10,556 nt of DNA from JAVBRU01 sp031547595 (lineage in GTDB: Bacteria > Bacillota > Clostridia > Christensenellales > Aristaeellaceae): the NCBI GenBank assembly GCA_031547595.1, contig JAVBRU010000081.1, positions 1 through 10,556 of the forward strand. The letters are read 5' to 3'. The stretch's first letter is position 1. Each line of letters opens with the position of its first letter. Below the pieces are notes generated by a model. The model was not told the DNA's origin. It searched no databases and saw only the letters and a list, made by a program, of their open reading frames with translations. This document shows positions 1-5,933 of this stretch, in pieces. Position numbers and translations under genes: made by a program.

Positions 1-1
1 A

Positions 2-94
2 TTACGCCACGTTGCAGGTACCCAATGGGGCAACAAGAAGTATATGAATATGAATCACCTGGCCATTTCGCTGGATATCTCTCAAGCACTTTGA
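2..94 (+). CDS. Possible 3' end of an unidentified gene (alternative to the minus-strand ORF)
   Basis: Frame 2 on the plus strand is open from the window edge and stops with TGA at 92-94, leaving 30 residues that end HLAISLDISQAL. The composition looks protein-like but I recognise no family. If real, the gene begins outside the window and runs towards the tRNA-Trp gene. It overlaps the antisense small ORF, and the two calls are alternatives. Confidence 0.2.
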   Translation, partial: LRHVAGTQWGNKKYMNMNHLAISLDISQAL

Positions 95-145
95 CTTCAG
101 CCTACCAGAGTCCTTTTTGCGAAAGATTCTTGACAGTACCTTCAT
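2..145 (-). CDS. Doubtful small ORF, 47 aa, basic peptide of unknown function
   Basis: A complete minus-strand reading frame begins with ATG at 145 and ends with TAA at 4-2. An AAAGGA ribosome binding site stands 8 nt before the ATG, which is the main argument for it. The predicted peptide is rich in Lys and Arg in its first half (it begins MKVLSRIFRKKDSG) and has a hydrophobic stretch near the C-terminus. I recognise no family. It lies downstream of the tRNA-Trp terminator in AT-rich DNA. A competing plus-strand frame (2-94) covers part of the same bases, so at most one is likely real. The frame may also be chance. Confidence 0.22.
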   Translation of the reverse strand: MKVLSRIFRKKDSGRLKSKCLRDIQRNGQVIHIHILLVAPLGTCNVA

Positions 146-196
146 AAATAATATCCTTTAAAATATAATCGTAACTGTATTTTAACATATGAAGAG

Positions 197-232
197 AAAG
201 AAGTCGACCGTTTTACAACAATCGACTTCTTT
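197..232 (-). terminator. Inverted repeat after tRNA-Trp, probable terminator
   Basis: Two perfect 11-base arms (AAAGAAGTCGA at 197-207 and its complement at 222-232) flank a 14-base loop, starting 12 bases beyond the tRNA 3' end. Read on the minus strand, the second arm runs into a pyrimidine-rich CTTCTTTCTCTTC tract. The stem is only moderately GC-rich and there is no clean T run, so termination is likely but not certain. It could also serve a gene entering from the left on the plus strand. Confidence 0.55.
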
Positions 233-244
233 CGACAAATTATT

Positions 245-318
245 TGGCAGGGGCAGAAGGACTCGAACCCTCAACAAAGGTTTTGGAGACCCACGTGTTA
301 CCATTACACCATGCCCCT
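245..318 (-). tRNA. trnW: tRNA-Trp, anticodon CCA
   Basis: The minus strand folds into a full cloverleaf of 71 nt plus an encoded CCA (245-247). The acceptor stem is AGGGGCA/TGCCCCT with 7 pairs. The D stem is GTGT/ACAC with an AATGGTA loop, the variable loop is TGTT, and the T arm is GAGGG-TTCGAGT-CCTTC. The anticodon loop is CTCCAAA, giving CCA. The discriminator base is G, as expected for bacterial tRNA-Trp. The anticodon stem TGGGT/ACCTT is weak, with a G.U pair and a T-T mismatch at its outer end. The gene has its own consensus promoter and stands alone rather than in a tRNA cluster. Confidence 0.96.
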
Positions 319-334
319 AAGCTCAACGAAAGAG

Positions 335-363
335 ATTATACCCGATGGCGCGAGGATTGTCAA
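335..363 (-). promoter_or_regulatory. Consensus promoter of tRNA-Trp
   Basis: On the minus strand TTGACA (358-363) and TATAAT (335-340) are separated by exactly 17 bases. Both boxes match the vegetative sigma consensus perfectly. The expected start, near 328, is about 10 nt before the mature tRNA 5' end. It lies between the rnhA stop and the tRNA, so the tRNA does not depend on rnhA transcription. Confidence 0.9.
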
Positions 364-399
364 CTGAAATCTGAAAAAAGGAAGATTAGTAGTTCGCCA

Positions 400-912
400 T
401 TAATCCTGCGAGTGTGTGATGGAGGCGTTCTCATTGGCCAGATCGGGGTTTTTCTCCAGATAATCCTGGATGGCCTGGCGCGCCATGGCGTCGCAGCGGT
501 TGTTATACGGGTGGTCGGAATGGCCCTTCACCTTATGGTATGTCATCACATGCTGATGGCGCTTGATGGTGAGCAGCAGCAGCGTCCACAAATCCTGATT
601 TTCCACCGGCTTTCCCTCGCTGTTTTTCCAGCCGTTGCGCTGCCAGTTGGTGATCCAGTTCTGGTTAAACGCGTTGATCAAGTACGCCGAATCCGAATAC
701 ACATGCACATCGCAGCGTGTTTTCAGCTTGCCAAGCCCGCTGATGACGGCAAATACCTCCATGCGGTTGTTGGTTGTATGCGGCATACTGCCGCTGAGTT
801 CCAGCTCATGCGCGCCATAGCGCAAGATTGCCGCCCAGCCCCCCGGCCCAGGATTGCCCGAGCACGCGCCGTCAGTGTAAATTTCCACGGTTTTCAAGGC
901 CGGTTCGCTCAT
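400..912 (-). CDS. rnhA: Ribonuclease HI
   Basis: Cleaves the RNA strand of RNA-DNA hybrids in the cytoplasm (R-loops, primers, misincorporated ribonucleotides). The product is 170 aa from the chosen start. The RNase H fold is complete: the YTDGACSGNPGPGGW motif with Asp14, Glu52 in NRMEV, Asp74 in YSDSA, His131 in KVKGHSD and Asp141 in NRCDAMAR, matching the four acidic metal ligands and the catalytic His of the E. coli-type enzyme. The Trp-rich basic handle (NWITNWQRNGWK) is present. The start is uncertain. ATG at 912 gives an N-terminus like the family's. ATG at 924 would add MKNG. The longer frame from 981 is unlikely because the promoter at 949-977 would start transcription near 942. AGGTGG (925-930) is badly spaced for both candidates. 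Confidence 0.95.
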   Translation of the reverse strand: MSEPALKTVEIYTDGACSGNPGPGGWAAILRYGAHELELSGSMPHTTNNRMEVFAVISGLGKLKTRCDVHVYSDSAYLINAFNQNWITNWQRNGWKNSEGKPVENQDLWTLLLLTIKRHQHVMTYHKVKGHSDHPYNNRCDAMARQAIQDYLEKNPDLANENASITHSQD

Positions 913-948
913 GCCGTTCTTCATCCACCTGTTCTTCAAATTCGCCCT

Positions 949-977
949 ACTATACCATATATTGTGTCTGCGCGCAA
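949..977 (-). promoter_or_regulatory. Probable rnhA promoter
   Basis: On the minus strand TTGCGC (972-977) and TATAGT (949-954) are 17 bases apart. Transcription would start near 942, about 20-30 nt before the rnhA start codon. The -35 box is imperfect. It faces away from the pduL promoter, with 20 bases between the two -35 boxes. Confidence 0.65.
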
Positions 978-997
978 GCATCTATCCCGATAAACCC

Positions 998-1026
998 TTG
1001 CAATGCAGGGCAAAAACGGGTATAAT
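998..1026 (+). promoter_or_regulatory. Probable pduL promoter
   Basis: TTGCAA (998-1003) and a perfect TATAAT (1021-1026) are separated by 17 bases. The start would be near 1033, leaving a leader of about 30 nt with AAAGGA at 1050-1055, 9 nt before the ATG. Confidence 0.8.
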
Positions 1027-1064
1027 TAATCCGTAAATGTTTATATCAGAAAGGAATTGCCATT

Positions 1065-1637
1065 ATGCCGAAAGTTCTTGTCGAAACCTCCGCCCGCCAT
1101 GTTCACCTGTCCCAACAGGATTTAGACACACTGTTTGGCGCGGGTTACGCGCTTACCATCAAAAAAATGTTGTCCCAGCCCGGCCAGTACGCGTGCGAAG
1201 AACGCGTGGACGTCGTTGGTGCCAAGAAATCCATTCCCGGCGTCAGCATCTTGGGCCCTGTGCGGAATGCCACCCAGGTCGAGCTGTCCCTCACCGATGC
1301 CCGCTCTATCGGCGTCAACGCGCCCATCCGCGAGTCTGGCGATATCGCCGGCAGCGGCAGCTGCAAACTGGTTGGCCCCAAGGGCGAAGTAACCCTCTCC
1401 GAGGGCGTCATCGCCGCCAAGCGCCACATCCATATGACCACCGCCGATGCCAAGGAATTTGACCTTAAAGACAAAGATGTCGTCAACGTGAAGGTGGACG
1501 GCGATGGCCGCAGCCTGATCTTTGGCGATGTGGTCGTGCGTGTGAACGATACCTACGGTTTGGCCATGCATATTGATACCGACGAATCCAACGCGGGCGG
1601 CATTGCCCCCGGCGCGATGGGTGAAGTGGTGAAGTGA
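1065..1637 (+). CDS. pduL: PduL-type phosphate acyltransferase (phosphotransacylase)
   Basis: Interconverts acyl-CoA plus phosphate with acyl-phosphate plus CoA. With acetate kinase this gives ATP from acetyl-CoA. The product is 190 aa, the usual length of the short cytosolic form. The two PduL domains carry the zinc-binding histidines: SARHVHLS (His12, His14) and AKRHIHM (His121, His123), with a further His169 in LAMHIDTDE. The GPVRNATQVE segment (64-73) is also typical. No N-terminal encapsulation peptide precedes the first domain and no microcompartment genes are nearby. It is therefore probably a soluble fermentation enzyme replacing or supplementing Pta. No acetate kinase lies beside it in the window. 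It is transcribed alone from its own promoter to a strong terminator. Whether its main substrate is acetyl- or propionyl-CoA cannot be read from sequence. Confidence 0.93.
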   Translation: MPKVLVETSARHVHLSQQDLDTLFGAGYALTIKKMLSQPGQYACEERVDVVGAKKSIPGVSILGPVRNATQVELSLTDARSIGVNAPIRESGDIAGSGSCKLVGPKGEVTLSEGVIAAKRHIHMTTADAKEFDLKDKDVVNVKVDGDGRSLIFGDVVVRVNDTYGLAMHIDTDESNAGGIAPGAMGEVVK

Positions 1638-1650
1638 CATAGGATGGGTC

Positions 1651-1735
1651 ACGCTGGTGGCTACTCTCCCCCAGACCCCCAGGCAAGAGACCAGTCTCCT
1701 GCCGGGGGGCGAGGGCGAGTAGCCACCGCGTTTTT
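1651..1735 (+). terminator. Very long hairpin terminator after pduL
   Basis: The outer arms GGTGGCTACTC (1656-1666) and GAGTAGCCACC (1717-1727) are perfect complements. They extend with ACGC (1651-1654) against GCGT (1728-1731) past a one-base bulge. Inside are nested pairs CCCCC/GGGGG (1676-1680, 1704-1708), GGCA/TGCC (1682-1685, 1700-1703) and GAGA/TCTC (1687-1690, 1695-1698). A run of five T (1731-1735) follows, so the plus strand is the terminating direction. The T run ends 6 bases before the convergent rsgA stop. Confidence 0.87.
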
Positions 1736-1740
1736 CCCCC

Positions 1741-2745
1741 TCAGCGTTCCCCCCTGCCCTTCACATAATTGCGGTACTGCTTAGACAACGCCTTCTGTTG
1801 CTTTTTTTCGGCGCTGACACGCGCGGCATGGGCAGCGCCCGCAGCCTCACTCTTCAGCAGCCGATACTGCTCCCAACGCTTGGGGCTGAGCGCCCCCGCC
1901 CGCAAAGCCTGCTGCACAGCGCAGCCCGGTTCTTTATCGTGTCTGCAATCGCGGAATCTGCATTGCCCGGTAAGCGCGGCAACATCCGCAAAGGTTTCCT
2001 GCACCCCCTCGTCCGCCGTCCACATACCCAGTTCGCGCATACCGGGGGTATCAATAATCACTGCGCCGTTGTCCATGGTGAGCAGCTGGCGGTAGGTAGT
2101 GGTATGGCGGCCTTTATCGTCATCCTCGCGGATACCGCCCACATCCATCAGCTCCTTGCCCAGCAGCGCGTTGACCAGGGAAGACTTGCCCACGCCGGAG
2201 GAGCCGAGAAACACGGCAGTCTGGCCGGGGGCGAGATAGCGCTGCAGCTGCACGAGACCATCGCCTGTGCGTGCACTGACGGCATAGACCGCACTGTCCC
2301 CGGCCGTCTTTTGCGCTTCAAGAATAAAAGGCTCAGGATCGGCGCATAGGTCCAGCTTGGTGAGGAGCACGACAGGCGTCGCGCCGCTTTGGCGCACCAC
2401 GGAAAGATAGCGCTGCAGGCGCTTGACGTTAAAATCCTGATTGAGTGAGGACAGGATAAACACCGTGTCCACATTGGCGGCAATGGCCTGGCCACGCCCC
2501 TTGGCCGCAGGATCAGGATTGGCGCGCTCGATACAGGTGCGCCGGGGCAGCGTGGCGATGATCTGGCTGTCGCCAAAGGGGTTGAACGCAATTTCCACTT
2601 CGTCGCCCACGGTGGGGAAATCTACCAGCGCATTATAGTAATACACCGCGCTTTTCAGCTTGCCAAAGATCCGCTGGCCGTCTAAGAGAAGCTCGAACCG
2701 TTCTTTATGTACAGCGCTGACCCGCGCCGTTTGATTTTGTTGCAA
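1741..2745 (-). CDS. rsgA: Ribosome small subunit-dependent GTPase A
   Basis: A 30S subunit assembly GTPase that acts late in small-subunit maturation. The product is 334 aa. An N-terminal OB-fold (about 1-65) precedes a circularly permuted GTPase domain, with the motifs in the order G4 TKLD (129-132), G5 VSA (156-158), G1 GSSGVGKSS (181-189), switch region KGRHTTT (211-217) and G3 DTPG (232-235). A C-terminal zinc site follows with Cys262, Cys267, His269 and Cys275. The start is TTG at 2745, fixed by AAGGAG 8 nt upstream; no ATG fits better. The gene begins only 15 nt after the rimM stop, so it is probably the last gene of the ylxM-ffh operon. This position, normally held by trmD, is unusual. 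Confidence 0.96.
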   Translation of the reverse strand: MQQNQTARVSAVHKERFELLLDGQRIFGKLKSAVYYYNALVDFPTVGDEVEIAFNPFGDSQIIATLPRRTCIERANPDPAAKGRGQAIAANVDTVFILSSLNQDFNVKRLQRYLSVVRQSGATPVVLLTKLDLCADPEPFILEAQKTAGDSAVYAVSARTGDGLVQLQRYLAPGQTAVFLGSSGVGKSSLVNALLGKELMDVGGIREDDDKGRHTTTYRQLLTMDNGAVIIDTPGMRELGMWTADEGVQETFADVAALTGQCRFRDCRHDKEPGCAVQQALRAGALSPKRWEQYRLLKSEAAGAAHAARVSAEKKQQKALSKQYRNYVKGRGER

Positions 2746-2753
2746 ATTATAAT

Positions 2754-2759
2754 CTCCTT
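2754..2759 (-). promoter_or_regulatory. Ribosome binding site that decides the rsgA TTG start
   Basis: AAGGAG on the minus strand lies 8 nt before TTG at 2745-2743, within the 15-nt rimM-rsgA gap. Confidence 0.85.
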
Positions 2760-2760
2760 A

Positions 2761-3294
2761 CTATTCGTCTTGATATACTGCCACCTCCTGGAGCCGCGCC
2801 GCATCTACTACGATTTTGCGCGCTTTCACATCCACAGTGGGCACCACAAACTTGAGCGCCGGCAGCAGCATTTCGCCGCGGTCGGTATTGATCACATACA
2901 CGTCATTGGCTGTGCGCTGCAATACGTCCGTCACCTCGCCAAGCTTCTCGCCGTCCAGGGTTTCCACCGTACAACCGATCAGGTCGCAAATGAAATCCTC
3001 ATCCGGGGCAAGCTTGGCGGCATGTTCGCGGTCGATATACAACAGCCAATCGCGCTGCGCTTCCGCTTCCTCGCGGGACTGCGCGTTTTGAAGGCGCAGA
3101 TACGCAAATTGCTCGCGCACCCAGGCGCCGCTGACAGAAACCTTCTGGTACTGCCCGGGCGTGGGCTGGATATACGCATAATCCAAATCCATAAACCTGC
3201 CCGGATCATCGGTGTCGGGGCGCACCTTCACTTCCCCTTTCACGCCCTGCGGGCGCAGCACCTGACCAATCAACAAATACTCTGATAACATCAT
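2761..3294 (-). CDS. rimM: Ribosome maturation factor RimM
   Basis: A 30S maturation factor that binds ribosomal protein S19 and assists folding of the 16S rRNA 3' domain. The product is 177 aa from the chosen ATG. The N-terminal RimM beta-barrel (about 4-90) begins LIGQVLRPQGVKGEVKV. A C-terminal PRC-barrel (about 98-172) includes NDVYVI and LLPALKFVVPTVD, typical of the family. The frame allows ATG at 3300, but AAGGAGG (3302-3308) would then sit one base from it. The ATG at 3294 has 7-nt spacing and is preferred; ATG at 3291 is also possible. It follows khpA after a gap of more than 100 nt containing a terminator-like hairpin, and precedes rsgA instead of the usual trmD. Confidence 0.95.
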   Translation of the reverse strand: MMLSEYLLIGQVLRPQGVKGEVKVRPDTDDPGRFMDLDYAYIQPTPGQYQKVSVSGAWVREQFAYLRLQNAQSREEAEAQRDWLLYIDREHAAKLAPDEDFICDLIGCTVETLDGEKLGEVTDVLQRTANDVYVINTDRGEMLLPALKFVVPTVDVKARKIVVDAARLQEVAVYQDE

Positions 3295-3300
3295 GCTCAT

Positions 3301-3308
3301 TCCTCCTT
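3301..3308 (-). promoter_or_regulatory. Ribosome binding site that decides the rimM start
   Basis: AAGGAGGA on the minus strand stands immediately before ATG 3300 but 7 nt (counted from AAGGAGG) before ATG 3294. This supports the second Met as the true start. Confidence 0.8.
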
Positions 3309-3333
3309 CATCGGGGGTACATATTTATCCATG

Positions 3334-3370
3334 AAAAAACGACATCCCAATAGCCAGCGCGTGGATGTCG
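3334..3370 (-). terminator. Intrinsic terminator (possible attenuator) between khpA and rimM
   Basis: On the minus strand CGACATCC (3370-3363) pairs with GGATGTCG (3347-3340) around a 15-base loop, followed directly by six T (3339-3334). This is a textbook intrinsic terminator inside an otherwise continuous operon, so it probably lowers transcription of rimM and rsgA. An upstream AAAACGAC (3386-3379) could pair with the GTCGTTTT end of the terminator (3343-3336) and prevent it forming. Confidence 0.75.
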
Positions 3371-3407
3371 CTAAAACAGTCGTTTTCAGTTGAACAGGAA
3401 AAACGTG

Positions 3408-3635
3408 TTATTGAATTTCAACAAACACAGGCTTGCTGTTCTTGGCGGTCGCCGCCTTGACAACGGTGCGAATGGCTTTGGCGATACGGCCTTGCTTGCC
3501 AATCACCTTGCCCATATCCTCAGGTGCGACGTTCAGCTCCAAAATGATGGCTTCGGGGCCTTGAGTCTCAGTCACCTGCACTTTGTCCGGCTGGTCGACC
3601 AATGATTGCGCAAGGAATAAAACCAGCTCTTTCAT
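3408..3635 (-). CDS. khpA: KH-domain RNA-binding protein KhpA (YlqC)
   Basis: A small RNA-binding protein that in other Bacillota pairs with KhpB (Jag/EloR) and influences cell elongation and RNA stability. The product is 75 aa, the full usual length. It is a single KH domain with the GxxG loop in VIGKQGRIAKAIR (Gly46-Lys-Gln-Gly49). AAGGAA precedes the ATG at good spacing. It lies 28 nt after the rpsP stop, the conserved rpsP-khpA-rimM order of Bacillota. No khpB gene lies in this window. Confidence 0.95.
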   Translation of the reverse strand: MKELVLFLAQSLVDQPDKVQVTETQGPEAIILELNVAPEDMGKVIGKQGRIAKAIRTVVKAATAKNSKPVFVEIQ

Positions 3636-3663
3636 TGGGCTTCCTTTCTGGCGTCAGAAGGGC

Positions 3664-3912
3664 TTAGCCTTCAATCGCTCCGGACTTTTTGAGCAATACA
3701 CGCACGGTTTCGGTGGGCTGGGCGCCGTCTTTCATCCACTGAACGGCCTTCTCGTTATCCACTTTGATTTCCGCGGGCTGTTTCATGGGGTCATAATAGC
3801 CGATTTCTTCGATGAAGCGGCCATCGCGCGGGCTGCGCACGTCGGCAACAACGATGCGGTAGAAAGGCTTTTTCTTCATACCCATTCTCTTGAGACGGAT
3901 TTTCACAGACAT
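3664..3912 (-). CDS. rpsP: 30S ribosomal protein S16
   Basis: Structural protein of the 30S subunit body that binds 16S rRNA early in assembly. The product is 82 aa, beginning MSVKIRLKRMGMKKKPFYR and continuing RIVVADVRSPRDGRFIEEIG, the family signature. The frame is open to an ATG at 3951, but the S16 start at 3912 has AGGAGG 9 nt upstream and matches the family N-terminus exactly. It sits between ffh (gap 68 nt) and khpA (gap 28 nt). I see no clear promoter in the ffh-rpsP gap. Confidence 0.98.
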   Translation of the reverse strand: MSVKIRLKRMGMKKKPFYRIVVADVRSPRDGRFIEEIGYYDPMKQPAEIKVDNEKAVQWMKDGAQPTETVRVLLKKSGAIEG

Positions 3913-3980
3913 AATACATATCCTCCTACAGTTGTGATCTATGGCAATCATACGGTGATGATAACCTGCGTTTTTAGGGG

Positions 3981-5321
3981 TTACTTGAAGGGCATTGTGT
4001 TTTTCAGCTGGCGCATCATGCCTTTTTTGTTGCCCATCATTTGCTTGAGCATCTGGCGCATCTGCTCGAACTGGCGCATCAGCGCGTTCACATCCTGCAC
4101 AGTGACGCCCGCGCCTGCGGCAATGCGCTTTCTGCGGGAAGCGTTCAGGATTTCGGGGTTCCGGCGCTCGCGCATCGTCATGCTGCGGATGATGGCTTCG
4201 GGCTTCTTCAGCGCCTTTTCGTCTACCTCAACGTCCTTCAGCTTGTTGCCAACGCCGGGCAGCATGCCCAGCACGTTTTGCAGCGGGCCCATTTTCTTCA
4301 TCTGCTGCAATTGCTCCAGGAAGTCGTTCAGGTCCAAATCGGTGGGCGCTTTTTTCTTGGAAGCGGCTTCCTTTTGCGCAGCCTGCAAGTCCGCAGCTTC
4401 GCTGGCTTTTTCAATCAGCGTGAGGATGTCGCCCATACCGAGAATGCGGGACGCCATACGTTCTGGATGGAAAGGCTCGATATCGTCCAGCTTTTCGCCG
4501 GTGCCCGCAAACTTGATGGGCTTGCCCGTCACCGCTCGCACAGACAATGCAGCGCCGCCGCGCGTGTCACTGTCCAGTTTTGTGATGATCACGCCGTCGA
4601 TGGTCAGCTTTTCGTTGAACACCTTGGCCACGTTCACGGCGTCCTGACCGGTCATGGCGTCCACCACCAGCAGGATTTCCTGCGGGCGCACAGCTGCCTT
4701 CACCCGTGCCAGTTCGTCCATCAGCGCCTCGTCCACATGCAAACGGCCGGCAGTGTCGATGATCAGCACATCCTGACCATAATAGCGCGCATACTCCACG
4801 GCTTCCTTGGCGGTCTTCACAGGGTCCTGCGTGCCTTTTTCGAACACCGGCACGCCCACCTTTTCACCCACTACCTGCAGCTGCTTGATGGCAGCAGGGC
4901 GGTAGATATCACAGGCGGCCAGCAGCGGCTTTTTGCCTTGCTTGGTAAGATATTTTGCGAGCTTGGCCGCCATGGTGGTTTTGCCCGCGCCCTGCAGGCC
5001 GCACAGCATATAGATGGTGGGCACCGCGGGCGACCAAGTGAGCTTGGCATTGCTGCCGCCCATCAGCTTGGTCAGCTCTTCGTTGACAATCTTGATGACC
5101 TGTTGGCCGGCATTCAGGTTGGCCAGGATTTCAGTGCCCACGCAGCGGTCGGTCACTGTTTTGATGAAATCTTTGACCACCAGGTAGTTGACGTCAGCCT
5201 CCAGCAGCGCCATGCGCACTTCGCGCATCGCGTCTTTAATGTTCTGCTCGCTCAGCTTGCCTTTGCCGGTCAGCTTCTTAAATACATTTTGAAGTTTATC
5301 GGACAGTCCTTCAAACGCCAC
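3981..5321 (-). CDS. ffh: Signal recognition particle GTPase Ffh (SRP54)
   Basis: Binds signal sequences at the ribosome with SRP RNA and delivers nascent membrane and secreted proteins to FtsY. The product is 446 aa, the normal length. The N domain spans about 1-85. The GTPase domain has G1 GLQGAGKTT (108-116), DTAGR (189-193), TKLD (247-250) and GTGE (273-276). The M domain (about 325-435) holds the RNA-binding segment SRRKRIAAGAG (395-405) and a Met-rich tail. The GTG start at 5321 is chosen because GGAGGG lies 8 nt upstream and the protein then begins MAFEGLSDKL as in the family; the longer frame overlaps ylxM. It starts one base after the ylxM stop, and its ribosome binding site lies inside ylxM, so the two are probably translationally coupled. 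Confidence 0.97.
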   Translation of the reverse strand: MAFEGLSDKLQNVFKKLTGKGKLSEQNIKDAMREVRMALLEADVNYLVVKDFIKTVTDRCVGTEILANLNAGQQVIKIVNEELTKLMGGSNAKLTWSPAVPTIYMLCGLQGAGKTTMAAKLAKYLTKQGKKPLLAACDIYRPAAIKQLQVVGEKVGVPVFEKGTQDPVKTAKEAVEYARYYGQDVLIIDTAGRLHVDEALMDELARVKAAVRPQEILLVVDAMTGQDAVNVAKVFNEKLTIDGVIITKLDSDTRGGAALSVRAVTGKPIKFAGTGEKLDDIEPFHPERMASRILGMGDILTLIEKASEAADLQAAQKEAASKKKAPTDLDLNDFLEQLQQMKKMGPLQNVLGMLPGVGNKLKDVEVDEKALKKPEAIIRSMTMRERRNPEILNASRRKRIAAGAGVTVQDVNALMRQFEQMRQMLKQMMGNKKGMMRQLKNTMPFK

Positions 5322-5322
5322 G

Positions 5323-5676
5323 CTACATTCCCTCCTCCTCCAGCAGCGCATGGAGAATCTCCCTCGCATCTGCCAGATCGTTTCCTGTATCCTGCCCGGG
5401 CTGCACCCTGCTTAATAAATCGGCACAGGCCCGGAGCGATTCCTGCATTTTTTGAAAACGTGCGCACAGGCCCAGCTTGCTTTCATAAGCCTCCAGCTGC
5501 TGCGCCGTGCGCTGCACGGTGTCGTGCACGCTTTGGCGGCTGACGGACAGCTGCTGTGCGATCTCAGCCAGGGTGAAATCTTCCTCCAGGTACAGGCGCG
5601 CAACATCGCGCTGGTTGCCAGTGAGAAGCTCTCCGTAAAAGTCCAGCAGCCATGCAAGGGACACCTTTTTTTCCAT
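5323..5676 (-). CDS. ylxM: YlxM-family helix-turn-helix protein, SRP-associated
   Basis: A conserved DNA-binding-like protein encoded just upstream of ffh in Bacillota. Its relative in streptococci takes part in the SRP pathway, binding SRP components. The product is 117 aa from the chosen ATG. The sequence MEKKVSLAWLLDFYGELLTGNQ and the sigma-factor region-4-like HTH (about 34-56, FTLAEIAQQLSVSRQSVHDTV) match the family. The C-terminus is acidic (LLEEEGM), and the bases coding for it include the ffh ribosome binding site. The frame can be extended upstream to a TTG at 5730, but that would begin inside a hairpin and has no family support. AGGA 5 nt or so before ATG 5676 is modest, so the start is less certain than the identity. 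Confidence 0.92.
   Translation of the reverse strand: MEKKVSLAWLLDFYGELLTGNQRDVARLYLEEDFTLAEIAQQLSVSRQSVHDTVQRTAQQLEAYESKLGLCARFQKMQESLRACADLLSRVQPGQDTGNDLADAREILHALLEEEGM
5330..5335 (-). promoter_or_regulatory. Ribosome binding site that decides the ffh GTG start
   Basis: GGAGGG on the minus strand, inside the last codons of ylxM, stands 8 nt before GTG 5321. A purine-rich repeat GAGGAGGAGG (5340-5331) surrounds it. It supports GTG as the ffh start and coupling to ylxM. Confidence 0.85.
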
Positions 5677-5927
5677 GCCGTCCTGCGCACGCTCCACTCT
5701 ACTTTCCCCCTTGTCAAGTATGCTTCGCAAAAATGAAAGAATTCATTTTTGCGAACACATCATTTTCTTGTGATGCCAGGCATCACGGGCAGAAAATGAT
5801 ATAGGAAGCGGCATTCCAGCCGCTCCTCGAGGCGGCAGAGCCACCCCTGCGGATTACACATGAAGGGGTGCGACCCCTTCATACATCCCCAAGAAAGCCC
5901 CGCTGTCAAGCGCAATTCCTTGACGCC
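5677..5927 (-). other. Hairpin-rich leader upstream of the ylxM-ffh operon
   Basis: No convincing gene lies between the predicted transcription start near 5927 and ylxM. The roughly 250-nt stretch holds four inverted repeats, in transcription order: ATGAAGGGGT pair (5882-5873 with 5869-5860, 3-base loop); AGCGGC pair (5824-5819 with 5812-5807); a compound repeat with outer ATCATTTTCT and inner GTGATGCC arms (5800-5759); and a 14-base perfect pair with a 4-base loop (5755-5742 with 5737-5724). None has a clear U tract, so they are not simple terminators. I do not recognise a known riboswitch or SRP RNA here. Confidence 0.6.
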
Positions 5928-5933
5928 TTGCTT

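Noticed and set aside
245..318. Prophage attachment site in tRNA-Trp
   Set aside because: I saw no second copy of the tRNA 3' end and no integrase in the window. It can only be tested with sequence to the left.
1065..1637. Bacterial microcompartment locus suggested by pduL
   Set aside because: No shell protein, diol dehydratase or encapsulation peptide is present. The neighbours are housekeeping genes.
4041..5543. 500-residue open frame on the plus strand
   Set aside because: It runs antisense to ffh and ylxM, which have complete family motifs. The His/Gln/Leu-rich translation is typical of the shadow of a GC-rich gene, and it has no ribosome binding site or family motif I recognise.
5677..5927. 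SRP RNA gene near ffh
   Set aside because: I looked for the conserved GGAAG-type tetraloop and AGCAGCC-type asymmetric loop of SRP RNA helix 8 on both strands and did not find them. The hairpins do not match its layout.
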